Source: an uncultured Lachnospiraceae bacterium
Lineage (GTDB): Bacteria > Bacillota > Clostridia > Lachnospirales > Lachnospiraceae
Assembly (NCBI GenBank): GCA_910586255.1
Contig: CAJUHR010000013.1
Span: 1-64,000 of the forward strand
Direction: 5' to 3'
DNA: 64,000 nt
The notes under the pieces were generated by a model. The model did not search any database and was not told the DNA's origin. It saw only the letters and a program-made list of their open reading frames with translations. Numbering within the stretch: position 1 is the stretch's first letter; the number at the start of each line of letters is the position of its first letter. Position numbers and translations under genes: made by a program. Shown here piece after piece: positions 32,897-40,028 of the stretch.

Positions 32897-33997
32897 TTAA
32901 TTATGGTTTTTTTCCAGCATCGGCGGATCACATTCCAGGATTTCCAGTGCTCCGTCCGGAATATATCGATATTTTTTCATTCCGTTCGGCAAAAATAATT
33001 CCGTTCCCTTTTGTATCGAAATCCGGCAGATGCTCTGGCTTTCTGCACTCTGAGACTCAATCCATCCGCTTCCGCCTAAAACCAGCGCCACGGTAAACGG
33101 GACATTTTCCAATTTCTCCGTCATGTCGGTACACCAAAGCCGTCTCATTCCAAATTTTTTTATGGTTTTTCTGTCAATCAGCGTCTCCTCTCTTCCCCAG
33201 AAAGCGCTGCGCTTTTCCGTCCTTAAAAAAATGCGTTGTCTCATGGCGTATTCATCATAGCACTGAAAATCGAAACAGTCCAAAAGGCCATCATAGCCGA
33301 TTCCTAAATGCATGGACTCCTCCGGAAGTTCTGAACCGTCCGGCCGGAACCGTTCCGCGCGCAGAGTGATATCGACCGGCTCCTGAAGCTCTGCCACCAG
33401 GCTGTGAGCGCCTAAAGCATGAGGAGTTCCTGCCGGTATAAAAATGGTATCCCCCTTTTTGATCTCAAACCGATTAAGGCATTTGAGAATCGATTTCGTG
33501 TCCTGATTTTTAACCAGCTTCAAAAAATATTCCCGGGTGACGCCCGGACAGAACCCGGCCCAGACATATGCTGTTCTGTCAGCTTCTGTGTCTAAAACAT
33601 GCCAGCATTCTGTTTTTCCAAAAGGCAGGCCGAAATATTTTCCAGCTTTTTCTTTGTCTGGATGGGTCTGTACCAAAAGACGGTCTCTGGAATTTAAAAG
33701 CTTCAGCAAAAATCCCGTTGTCACGCCAAATTCATCATAAAAATCCTGGCCCAAATACAATTTTGGCTCCCTGTCCAATTCCTCTCCCAAAAAAAATTTT
33801 CTTCCGTTCTCCACAAAAAAGGAGCGACTGTCTTCTGCCCCCTTTAGCGCGCTCTGCACAACCGAGGCAATCCACATCTGAGAATATAAGGTCTCTGTCT
33901 CCGGCTCCCCTAAAAACCGGTTGATTAATTTCCCGCCTGGAATCAAATAAGCAATCTTATTGGTTTCCAACACCAAGGGTCTCTCATATCGTTTCAT
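32897..33997 (-). CDS. manA: Phosphomannose isomerase-like enzyme (class I)
   Basis: A 366-residue cupin-fold enzyme of the mannose-6-phosphate isomerase type. Zinc ligands can be followed as Gln and His in LLVQTHPDKEKAGKYFG, Glu in GKTECWHVL, and His in FIPAGTPHALGA; the catalytic Arg lies in VAELQEPVDITLRAERF. In the usual role it interconverts mannose-6-P and fructose-6-P. In this operon it could act on a sugar released by the sulfatases, or on a modified sugar; the sequence does not decide. It lies 32 bp after the sulfatase start-side neighbour's stop (34030) and 55 bp before tctA. The gene symbol names the family, not a proven substrate. Confidence 0.82.
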   Translation of the reverse strand: MKRYERPLVLETNKIAYLIPGGKLINRFLGEPETETLYSQMWIASVVQSALKGAEDSRSFFVENGRKFFLGEELDREPKLYLGQDFYDEFGVTTGFLLKLLNSRDRLLVQTHPDKEKAGKYFGLPFGKTECWHVLDTEADRTAYVWAGFCPGVTREYFLKLVKNQDTKSILKCLNRFEIKKGDTIFIPAGTPHALGAHSLVAELQEPVDITLRAERFRPDGSELPEESMHLGIGYDGLLDCFDFQCYDEYAMRQRIFLRTEKRSAFWGREETLIDRKTIKKFGMRRLWCTDMTEKLENVPFTVALVLGGSGWIESQSAESQSICRISIQKGTELFLPNGMKKYRYIPDGALEILECDPPMLEKNHN

Positions 33998-34029
33998 ATT
34001 TTATCTCCCAGATATTTCCCTTCCCGGTC

Positions 34030-35430
34030 TCAAACCGGAATACTGACATCGCCTGCAACACAGTCAACAAGCACCTTTAACAGCTCCTCTTCAATTTCCG
34101 GGTGAGCCGTAATCACATTTTTTCTTTCTCGTACATCTTCGTCCATGGAATACAGCTGCCTGTCAGGAAAATGGGAAGGCACATCTCCCGGAAGAGGGTT
34201 GCTCTTTCCGCCGGAATCCGGACACATTATCAATTTCCACTTATCGTTTCTTATGGAAAAGGACCCGTTAACGGAGTGGAGAATCATGTACTGTCTTTTC
34301 CCCTCTTTGGCGCCTTTCCACAGCGAATAGGCGGAAACGCTGTCCTTAGCCTCCCCTTCCTCTAACGTCACTTCCAAAATATCGGCAAGGGTGGCATAGA
34401 GATCCATCAGACTTGTCATACTTTTTGAAACGCTTCCCGGGCATATCTGATTCTTCCATTTAACAATCAGTGGAATCCTGTGTCCCCCCTCAAAAATATC
34501 AAATTTGGCTCCGCGAAAAATATAGCTGGGATTATGGCCATACTGGGCCAATTCCGGATAATTGGCTCTCGGCGCTCCTCCGTTATCGCTGGTAAAAATC
34601 AATATGGTATCCTCCTCCAAATGGTGCGCCTTAAGCCATTCGTTGATTTTTCCCACAATCATATCACACATAAGGACAAAATCCCCATATTCCGTAGTCC
34701 CTGATTTCCCTTCAAATTCCGCTGTCGGCAGAATAGGCCCATGGGGCGCCGTCAGGGGCAAATACACAAAAAACGGTTCTCCCTTCCACAGCTCCAACAC
34801 ATGCATTGTTTTCTCCAGAAGATGTTCAAGCACCTCCTCATGGCGAAAATCCTTTCCCACTGGTCCCTGGCGGAACATTTTCTTGTTGTAGCTGTTCCCC
34901 CGTTCCCACTCATTTGACTCAATCCTGTCCGGCAGTGCCGACACACGGTCATTTTCAATATATACATAAGGCGGCATATCCAGGGATGCACTGATTCCGT
35001 AAAAATAGTCAAAGCCTCTGACTGTCGGCCCGTCTGCAACCGGTTTTGTAAAGTCAACGGAATATTTATCCTCCTCATTTCTCAACGCCCAGTTTAAGCC
35101 CAAATGCCATTTTCCTATACATGCGGTCCGGTATCCCTGCCTTTGTAAAAATCCAGCCACCGTACTGGTATTTTCTTCTATAATCGGCTTGTCATATCCC
35201 TGCAAAACATCCTTTTTTAACATAGACCTCCAGCAGTATTGTCCCGTAAGTATACTGTACCGGGACGGCGTGCATACCGCTGAAGTGGAATGGGCATCAT
35301 AAAAGCTCATCCCCTCCCTGCACAGTTCATCCAAGCACGGCGTCTGAAAGCCGCACCTTTCATTAAATGCAGACACGTCCCCATAGCCCATATCATCTGC
35401 CAATATATAAATAACATTCGGTTTTCTCAT
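34030..35430 (-). CDS. Arylsulfatase-type sulfatase (CTPSR)
   Basis: A 466-residue type I sulfatase. All landmarks are present: NVIYILADDMGYGDVS (first metal-binding Asp pair), CTPSR with formylglycine Cys53 in AVCTPSRYSILTGQYCW, GKWHLGLNW (the catalytic Lys/His), LPLTAPHGPILP, and FTSDNGGAPRANYPELAQYG. Without signal peptide, hence cytoplasmic. It resembles arylsulfatase A/GalNAc-6-sulfatase type enzymes. It lies between tctB (41-bp gap) and the manA-like gene, inside the Tct operon, which ties desulfation to import. Confidence 0.9.
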   Translation of the reverse strand: MRKPNVIYILADDMGYGDVSAFNERCGFQTPCLDELCREGMSFYDAHSTSAVCTPSRYSILTGQYCWRSMLKKDVLQGYDKPIIEENTSTVAGFLQRQGYRTACIGKWHLGLNWALRNEEDKYSVDFTKPVADGPTVRGFDYFYGISASLDMPPYVYIENDRVSALPDRIESNEWERGNSYNKKMFRQGPVGKDFRHEEVLEHLLEKTMHVLELWKGEPFFVYLPLTAPHGPILPTAEFEGKSGTTEYGDFVLMCDMIVGKINEWLKAHHLEEDTILIFTSDNGGAPRANYPELAQYGHNPSYIFRGAKFDIFEGGHRIPLIVKWKNQICPGSVSKSMTSLMDLYATLADILEVTLEEGEAKDSVSAYSLWKGAKEGKRQYMILHSVNGSFSIRNDKWKLIMCPDSGGKSNPLPGDVPSHFPDRQLYSMDEDVRERKNVITAHPEIEEELLKVLVDCVAGDVSIPV

Positions 35431-35471
35431 GTTGTCATTATCCTTTCACCCGCCATTTCCAATCGCCGCCA

Positions 35472-35939
35472 TTACGGCATTTGAACATGGAGGACCTTTG
35501 TAAACAAAATATACAAAATCACCACAACCATTGTCACAATTACATAATGTATTTTTTTGCGGTCGCCGGAAAAGGCCAGCGTAACAATCCCCAGAGCAAT
35601 AGTTGAAAGTAAAAAGCTTTTTTTGAACAGGAAAGCATAGACCAGTAGCACCAGCATATACTCCACTGCTTTTAATTCCTTCTTTACATTCAAAACCTTT
35701 ATTTGGTCCTTTTTCAGAACCAGGCTTTGAGCCATCAATATGATCCCGCAGATCACCCACAGATAAGCCACCGCATAAGGCACGGTCTTTGAAGTTATAC
35801 CGTATGTCTCCGCAAAATCCTCCGAAATCTGTGTGGGAATAATCAAAATGCAGATGAGGCCCAAAATAAGGCTGGCAATTCCCGCAACCAGATTGGCGCG
35901 ATATTCTATCTTCATTTTACCCTCTTTTCTGTAAGCCAT
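35472..35939 (-). CDS. tctB: Tripartite tricarboxylate transporter, small membrane subunit TctB
   Basis: About 155 residues with four membrane helices: LVAGIASLILGLICILIIP, AVAYLWVICGIILMAQSLVL, EYMLVLLVYAFLFKKSFLLST and YVIVTMVVVILYILFTKVL. This is the TctB plan. Start at 35939 follows AGGAAGG (8-nt gap); another ATG at 35915 with GAGGG ahead is possible. It sits between tctC and the arylsulfatase-type gene. Confidence 0.85.
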   Translation of the reverse strand: MAYRKEGKMKIEYRANLVAGIASLILGLICILIIPTQISEDFAETYGITSKTVPYAVAYLWVICGIILMAQSLVLKKDQIKVLNVKKELKAVEYMLVLLVYAFLFKKSFLLSTIALGIVTLAFSGDRKKIHYVIVTMVVVILYILFTKVLHVQMP

Positions 35940-36056
35940 TTTTAAAATCCTTCCTAATGCAAGCAAAAGCAGATGTCACAACTGTCTACATCCAAATTAT
36001 CCTCCTTGTAACATCTGCTCTTTGCTTTTCTGAATCGTTTGGAAGCCGGTTTCTAA

Positions 36057-37121
36057 CTATTTGGCATAGTATTTCTCATACGCTCCCTGGCACATCTCAT
36101 ACGCATTTTGAACGATCTCCCGAACCTCTTCTCCGCTTCGTAAGCTGGGAGTATACCCTGCATTAGTTGCCAATTCTTTAAACTCATCCGTCTCACTGTA
36201 ATCGATCATTGCCTGGCGTACAGCTTCCACATCATTTTTGTCAACATCCTTCTTTGTCATAACGAAATTGCAGCTTTTAAACACAATATCATATCCCAAG
36301 GATTTTACCGTAGGAACTTCAAGCCCGTCATAGCCCGTATATGCCTCCTCTGAAAATACCGCAATCGGAAGCAATGTGCCCTCCTCCACATATTGAGCGC
36401 CAAGAGAGGAAGGAGCAACCGTACAGACTACATTCCCTCCTGCCAATGCCAAAAGATCCTTGGCGCTTCCGTCAGAAGTCACCGCCTCTGCCTCTATGCC
36501 GCTCTCGCCAAACAGCATGGTGGCCAGAAGATGCGTTGCTCCCCCGGGAGTGTTTGATCCGAAAATTATCCGGTTATTCTTTGCATATTCCTGGAAACCA
36601 GCCCAATCCTCAATCTTAGAACGGGAAGGATCCACAAATAACAGCATGTCCTCCTCTATCAGTCCGCTGACAAATTGATAATCATCCATATTTAAATTGA
36701 CATCCTTGTTAAACAATGGAGCTAAGGCAAACATTGCAATTCCGCCGGCCATAAGCTCCGTGGCATCTGTTTTTGCTGAATCCAGGTCTGCGGCAGCAAT
36801 TGCCCCGTTTGCTCCAGGCATATTGTTGATAATGGCTGAATTGCCATAGGTTTTCTGAAGTCCCTGCCCGAAAATCCTTACAATCGTATCTACCGATCCT
36901 CCGGCAGCAAACGGAACCCGGATATTAAAGTCCTTTTCCGGCGAAAAGGAACTTCCCCCTGCCTCTGTTTTCTCAACCTCATTGTTTTTTGAATCAGCCG
37001 GTTCATTCTTTTTCTCAGACGCTGCCGCAGTCGTCTCGGCAGGTTTTTCCGCCGGTGAAGCTCCGCACCCTGTCATTGCCAACACAACAGCGCTTATTAA
37101 TGCCACTACTTTTCTTCTCAT
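36057..37121 (-). CDS. tctC: Tripartite tricarboxylate transporter binding lipoprotein TctC
   Basis: A 354-residue substrate-binding lipoprotein, lipobox AMTGC with Cys19. After a Glu/Thr/Ala-rich linker comes the Bug/TctC fold: IRVPFAAGGSVDTIVRIFGQGLQK (the phosphate/carboxylate-cradling loop, given in part), INNMPGANGAIAAADL, IIFGSNTPGGATHLLATMLFGES, and VAPSSLGAQYVEEGTLLPIAVFSEE. Such proteins bind small carboxylates at two water-bridged loops. First structural gene of the sulfatase operon, with a near-perfect promoter and two LacI-type operators upstream. GGAGGGCGTC precedes the ATG. Confidence 0.93.
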   Translation of the reverse strand: MRRKVVALISAVVLAMTGCGASPAEKPAETTAAASEKKNEPADSKNNEVEKTEAGGSSFSPEKDFNIRVPFAAGGSVDTIVRIFGQGLQKTYGNSAIINNMPGANGAIAAADLDSAKTDATELMAGGIAMFALAPLFNKDVNLNMDDYQFVSGLIEEDMLLFVDPSRSKIEDWAGFQEYAKNNRIIFGSNTPGGATHLLATMLFGESGIEAEAVTSDGSAKDLLALAGGNVVCTVAPSSLGAQYVEEGTLLPIAVFSEEAYTGYDGLEVPTVKSLGYDIVFKSCNFVMTKKDVDKNDVEAVRQAMIDYSETDEFKELATNAGYTPSLRSGEEVREIVQNAYEMCQGAYEKYYAK

Positions 37122-37135
37122 TTTGACGCCCTCCT

Positions 37136-37151
37136 CTGAAAATGTTTTCAG
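37136..37151 (-). promoter_or_regulatory. LacI-type operator O1 before tctC
   Basis: CTGAAAATGTTTTCAG, 7-bp palindromic arms, between the tctC promoter and its ribosome site. Confidence 0.8.
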
Positions 37152-37174
37152 TTATAATTTTTGCTTTCATCGTA

Positions 37175-37203
37175 AGTATAACAATATATTCCTTTGATGT
37201 CAA
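37175..37203 (-). promoter_or_regulatory. Promoter of the tct-sulfatase operon
   Basis: On the minus strand TTGACA (37198-37203) and TATACT (37175-37180), 17-bp spacer. Confidence 0.85.
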
Positions 37204-37277
37204 TGATTTTATTGTATAATTTGCATGATTTTATTGGATTTTTCGCGACAACATCCTTATTTTCCCATTTTATTTTA

Positions 37278-37293
37278 CTGAGAACGTTTTCAG
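37278..37293 (-). promoter_or_regulatory. LacI-type operator O2 upstream of the tct promoter
   Basis: CTGAGAACGTTTTCAG, same sequence type as O1, centred 142 bp away on the other side of the promoter; suited to DNA looping. Confidence 0.75.
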
Positions 37294-37329
37294 TTTCATC
37301 AGCAAAACAACATTTATTTATTTGTATTT

Positions 37330-38328
37330 TTAAAACTGCTCCTGAACCTTTACCGTATATATTTTTGGGGCTGCCTCCTCCTTTTCACCAAGAATTTTTT
37401 GATACAGCACCTCTGCCGCAGTGATACCCACTGCATGGGGATTCTTTATAATCATAGAACATTCTATTCCCAGTTTGTCCGAAGTTCCTGCCTGGGCAAA
37501 GCCGCCCACATCCGTAAAACCAATCCAATCAGGATAACGCTGATGAAGCCCCATGACCACATATTCCAGAATATCTGACCCAAAAGCAACAATCAATGGT
37601 CTTTCGTCCTTTTTTACTCTCTGAACAAACCGATCAAGTGCTTCCAGCACCTCTTCACTTTTCCGGGATGTGTATACGCGCAAAATTTTTTCTTCCGGTT
37701 TTTCTTCTTCTTCAAGAGCCTGTGTGGATCCGCTCAGACTCATACGGGTTCCATAGCTGTCCTTCCATCCAAATAACATCAGAATTTGATCACACGGTTT
37801 ATTCTTTAAAAGCCATTTTAAAAGCCGATATGCATTTTCCCGGTGATTTTCTAGCACAATATCACACCCAATCTCTTCTAGCCGGTCAATGGCAATCATT
37901 TTTTTGTAGTTTTTTGTCACGCTCTGTAAATATGCCGTATTCTGTCCGCTGGGAGCCACAATGATTCCGGCTGCCTTCTGATTTAACAATTCCTGAATAT
38001 AGAATCTTTCCTTCGGTCCATCGCTGTCCGTCTCACAAATAAATGTCACATATTTCCGCTCAAAAAAGTAATCACTGACAACGGCGCATACTCTGCCAAA
38101 GAAATATTCCATGTGTGGCACAACAACTCCAATCACATTAGACTTTCCCCGTTTCAAATTCTGCGCAAATGAATTAGGTTCGTATTGTAGTTCCCTGATT
38201 GCATTTTTAATATTATAGGCCGCCAATGGCTGGATACTCTTGGGATCTGCCAAATAGCGGGATACAGAGCTGATTGATACCCCTGCCAATGCAGCCACGT
38301 CTTTGATTGTTACCTTTTTTTCCTTCAT
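37330..38328 (-). CDS. LacI-family regulator of the tct-sulfatase operon
   Basis: A 332-residue repressor. Head: VTIKDVAALAGVSISSVSRY then LADPKSIQPLAAYNIKNAI and LQYEPN; core: NVIGVVVPHMEYFFGRVCAVVSDYF, GIIVAPSGQNTAYL, ALDRFVQRVKKDERPLIVAFGSDILEY, and DWIGFTDVGGFAQAGTSDKLGIECSMI-type C-terminus. It lies directly upstream of tctC in the same direction (208-bp gap with its own promoter for tctC). Two CTGARAAYGTTTTCAG palindromes in that gap are its probable targets. It may be co-transcribed into the operon as well. Confidence 0.9.
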   Translation of the reverse strand: MKEKKVTIKDVAALAGVSISSVSRYLADPKSIQPLAAYNIKNAIRELQYEPNSFAQNLKRGKSNVIGVVVPHMEYFFGRVCAVVSDYFFERKYVTFICETDSDGPKERFYIQELLNQKAAGIIVAPSGQNTAYLQSVTKNYKKMIAIDRLEEIGCDIVLENHRENAYRLLKWLLKNKPCDQILMLFGWKDSYGTRMSLSGSTQALEEEEKPEEKILRVYTSRKSEEVLEALDRFVQRVKKDERPLIVAFGSDILEYVVMGLHQRYPDWIGFTDVGGFAQAGTSDKLGIECSMIIKNPHAVGITAAEVLYQKILGEKEEAAPKIYTVKVQEQF

Positions 38329-38365
38329 TTACCCCTTCCCCTTGTTGAAAAAATCGCAAAAGTAC

Positions 38366-38401
38366 AAATCCGCGAATATCTGCAAAGATATCCGCGGATT
38401 T
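38366..38401. terminator. Hairpin between the CitMHS gene and the LacI gene
   Basis: AAATCCGCGAATATCT (38366-38381) pairs with AGATATCCGCGGATTT (38386-38401), one mismatch; T-run on the plus strand, weaker on the minus strand. It separates the citrate transporter from the LacI gene. Confidence 0.65.
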
Positions 38402-38537
38402 TTTATAATCTCTTTATTATTCGCCTGTAATCCGAATACTGTAACCATCCTTTGATATTTCCGCTTTCGTACATTATCATAATATCACACCACGGCCAAT
38501 ATCGCAAGTTTCATTCTTTAAACCGCATTTTACAATA

Positions 38538-38572
38538 TGCAACAGTTCGGATACCCCTTTGAAACGGCTGCC
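38538..38572 (-). repeat. 35-bp palindromic repeat (family 1), behind the CitMHS gene
   Basis: On the plus strand TGCAACAGTTCGGATACCCC continues TTTGAAACGGCTGCC. It begins 16 bp after the citrate transporter stop codon. Core almost identical to the 13849 copy. Confidence 0.65.
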
Positions 38573-38587
38573 GCGATAACTCTATTT

Positions 38588-39925
38588 TCAGAAGGTCAGC
38601 ACTCCCAGCACCAGCCCTGCAATCATACAGACAATACTCACGCCCCAAATCCAGAAGAAGCAGCTCTTGATATGGTCCTTGATCTCCACCCCGGCCAGTC
38701 CTACGCCCAGGAAGGTGGCAGGCACTACCGGGCTGATGAAGGTGGCGCAGTTGCGGCACACCACCATGGTGATCGCCGTATGGGCCGGGTCAACGCCGAA
38801 CTGATTGCCAACACCGATAAGCACCGGAAGAAGGCCGTAAAAATAAGAATCGGTACAGAAGAGAAGGGTCAGCGGCACGGACAAAACACCAATAATCAGC
38901 GGCAGGAAACGTCCCATGGACTGAGGAATAAAGGAAGCGAGCACTGTTGCCATATGGTTCATGATCTCGCTGTCCTCCAGCACTCCCAAAAACACACCGG
39001 CAGCAAGAATGGTGGAAGCCATGGTAAGTGCAGGACCTGCATGGGATTTGATAATTTTGCCCTGCAGCTTGGCCCCCGGATAATTGACCAAAAGCGCCAC
39101 CACACAGCCAATCATAAAAGTATAATAGGACGGCACATCAAGGAAAATCAATGCCACGATAATGCACAGCGTCCAGACCACATTAAAGGCAAACAGCTTC
39201 GGCCTGGCCAGATCATTGGAGGCAGATGCCTCTGCCAGCTCCTCAGGCTCTTCCATATCATCCAAAACCAATGTACTGTTCTCGCCGGCGCCCCGTTTCT
39301 TCTCCACGGTCCCCCAGAAAAAAGCGGTAAACAGTGCAATGCCGATTCCCACGATCTGCATGGGCAAAAGCTTCATCCACAATACGTTTGCATCGATTTC
39401 CAGAACGGAGGCGGAACGCATGGTAGGACCGCCCCAGGGAAGCAGGTTCATAACACCCATAGCTGTCACACAGATTAAAAGCAGTGTGGTGGGGCGCATT
39501 TTCAGCCTCTTATACACCGGAAGCATGGCAGGGATGGTAATCAGAAAGGTGGAAGCGCCGCCGCCGTCCAAATGGCCGATCATGGCAATAATACAGGTCA
39601 TAAAGGCAACGCCGACCACATTATTTCCCACCCTCTTCATCAGCCCATTGATGATCCTGTCAAACATCCCCACATCCGACATAATTCCAAAAAACATAAC
39701 GGAAAAAATAAAGAGTGATGCCGTGGAATGGACGCCCTTAACACCTGCGGAAATAAAATCTCCCATTTCTCCGATGGTAAAGGTTCCTGTCAGCACCAAG
39801 ATCAGCGCCGTGACTGTAGATACCCCGATAAACGCGATTGCCGGCACAGTCACATTTCTCAACAACAGCACAATGATCATGATGATGGTTGCAAATCCTA
39901 AAAGTGCAAGCATAGTTTCGTTCAT
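38588..39925 (-). CDS. CitMHS-family citrate (metal-citrate) transporter
   Basis: A 445-residue secondary transporter with about twelve membrane helices. Family blocks: AGVKGVHSTASLFIFSVMFFGIMSD, MIGHLDGGGASTFLITIPAMLPVYKRL, LLPWGGPTMRSASVLE and PLIIGVLSVPLTLLFCTDSYFYGLLPVL (given in part). CitMHS proteins import Mg- or Ca-citrate with protons. It is encoded 103 bp downstream of the cache-type histidine kinase gene and probably controlled by that kinase and its divergent response regulator, the usual layout for citrate utilisation. No citrate lyase genes are in the window. Confidence 0.92.
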   Translation of the reverse strand: MNETMLALLGFATIIMIIVLLLRNVTVPAIAFIGVSTVTALILVLTGTFTIGEMGDFISAGVKGVHSTASLFIFSVMFFGIMSDVGMFDRIINGLMKRVGNNVVGVAFMTCIIAMIGHLDGGGASTFLITIPAMLPVYKRLKMRPTTLLLICVTAMGVMNLLPWGGPTMRSASVLEIDANVLWMKLLPMQIVGIGIALFTAFFWGTVEKKRGAGENSTLVLDDMEEPEELAEASASNDLARPKLFAFNVVWTLCIIVALIFLDVPSYYTFMIGCVVALLVNYPGAKLQGKIIKSHAGPALTMASTILAAGVFLGVLEDSEIMNHMATVLASFIPQSMGRFLPLIIGVLSVPLTLLFCTDSYFYGLLPVLIGVGNQFGVDPAHTAITMVVCRNCATFISPVVPATFLGVGLAGVEIKDHIKSCFFWIWGVSIVCMIAGLVLGVLTF

Positions 39926-40028
39926 GATGTTCCCTCCTCCTAATTTCTCTTGTTTTCTTATGAGGAGAGTATATCCCGCGAAGCTTACAACAGTTATGGC
40001 GTTTCCTGAATTTTTTGTAATCCTTTCC

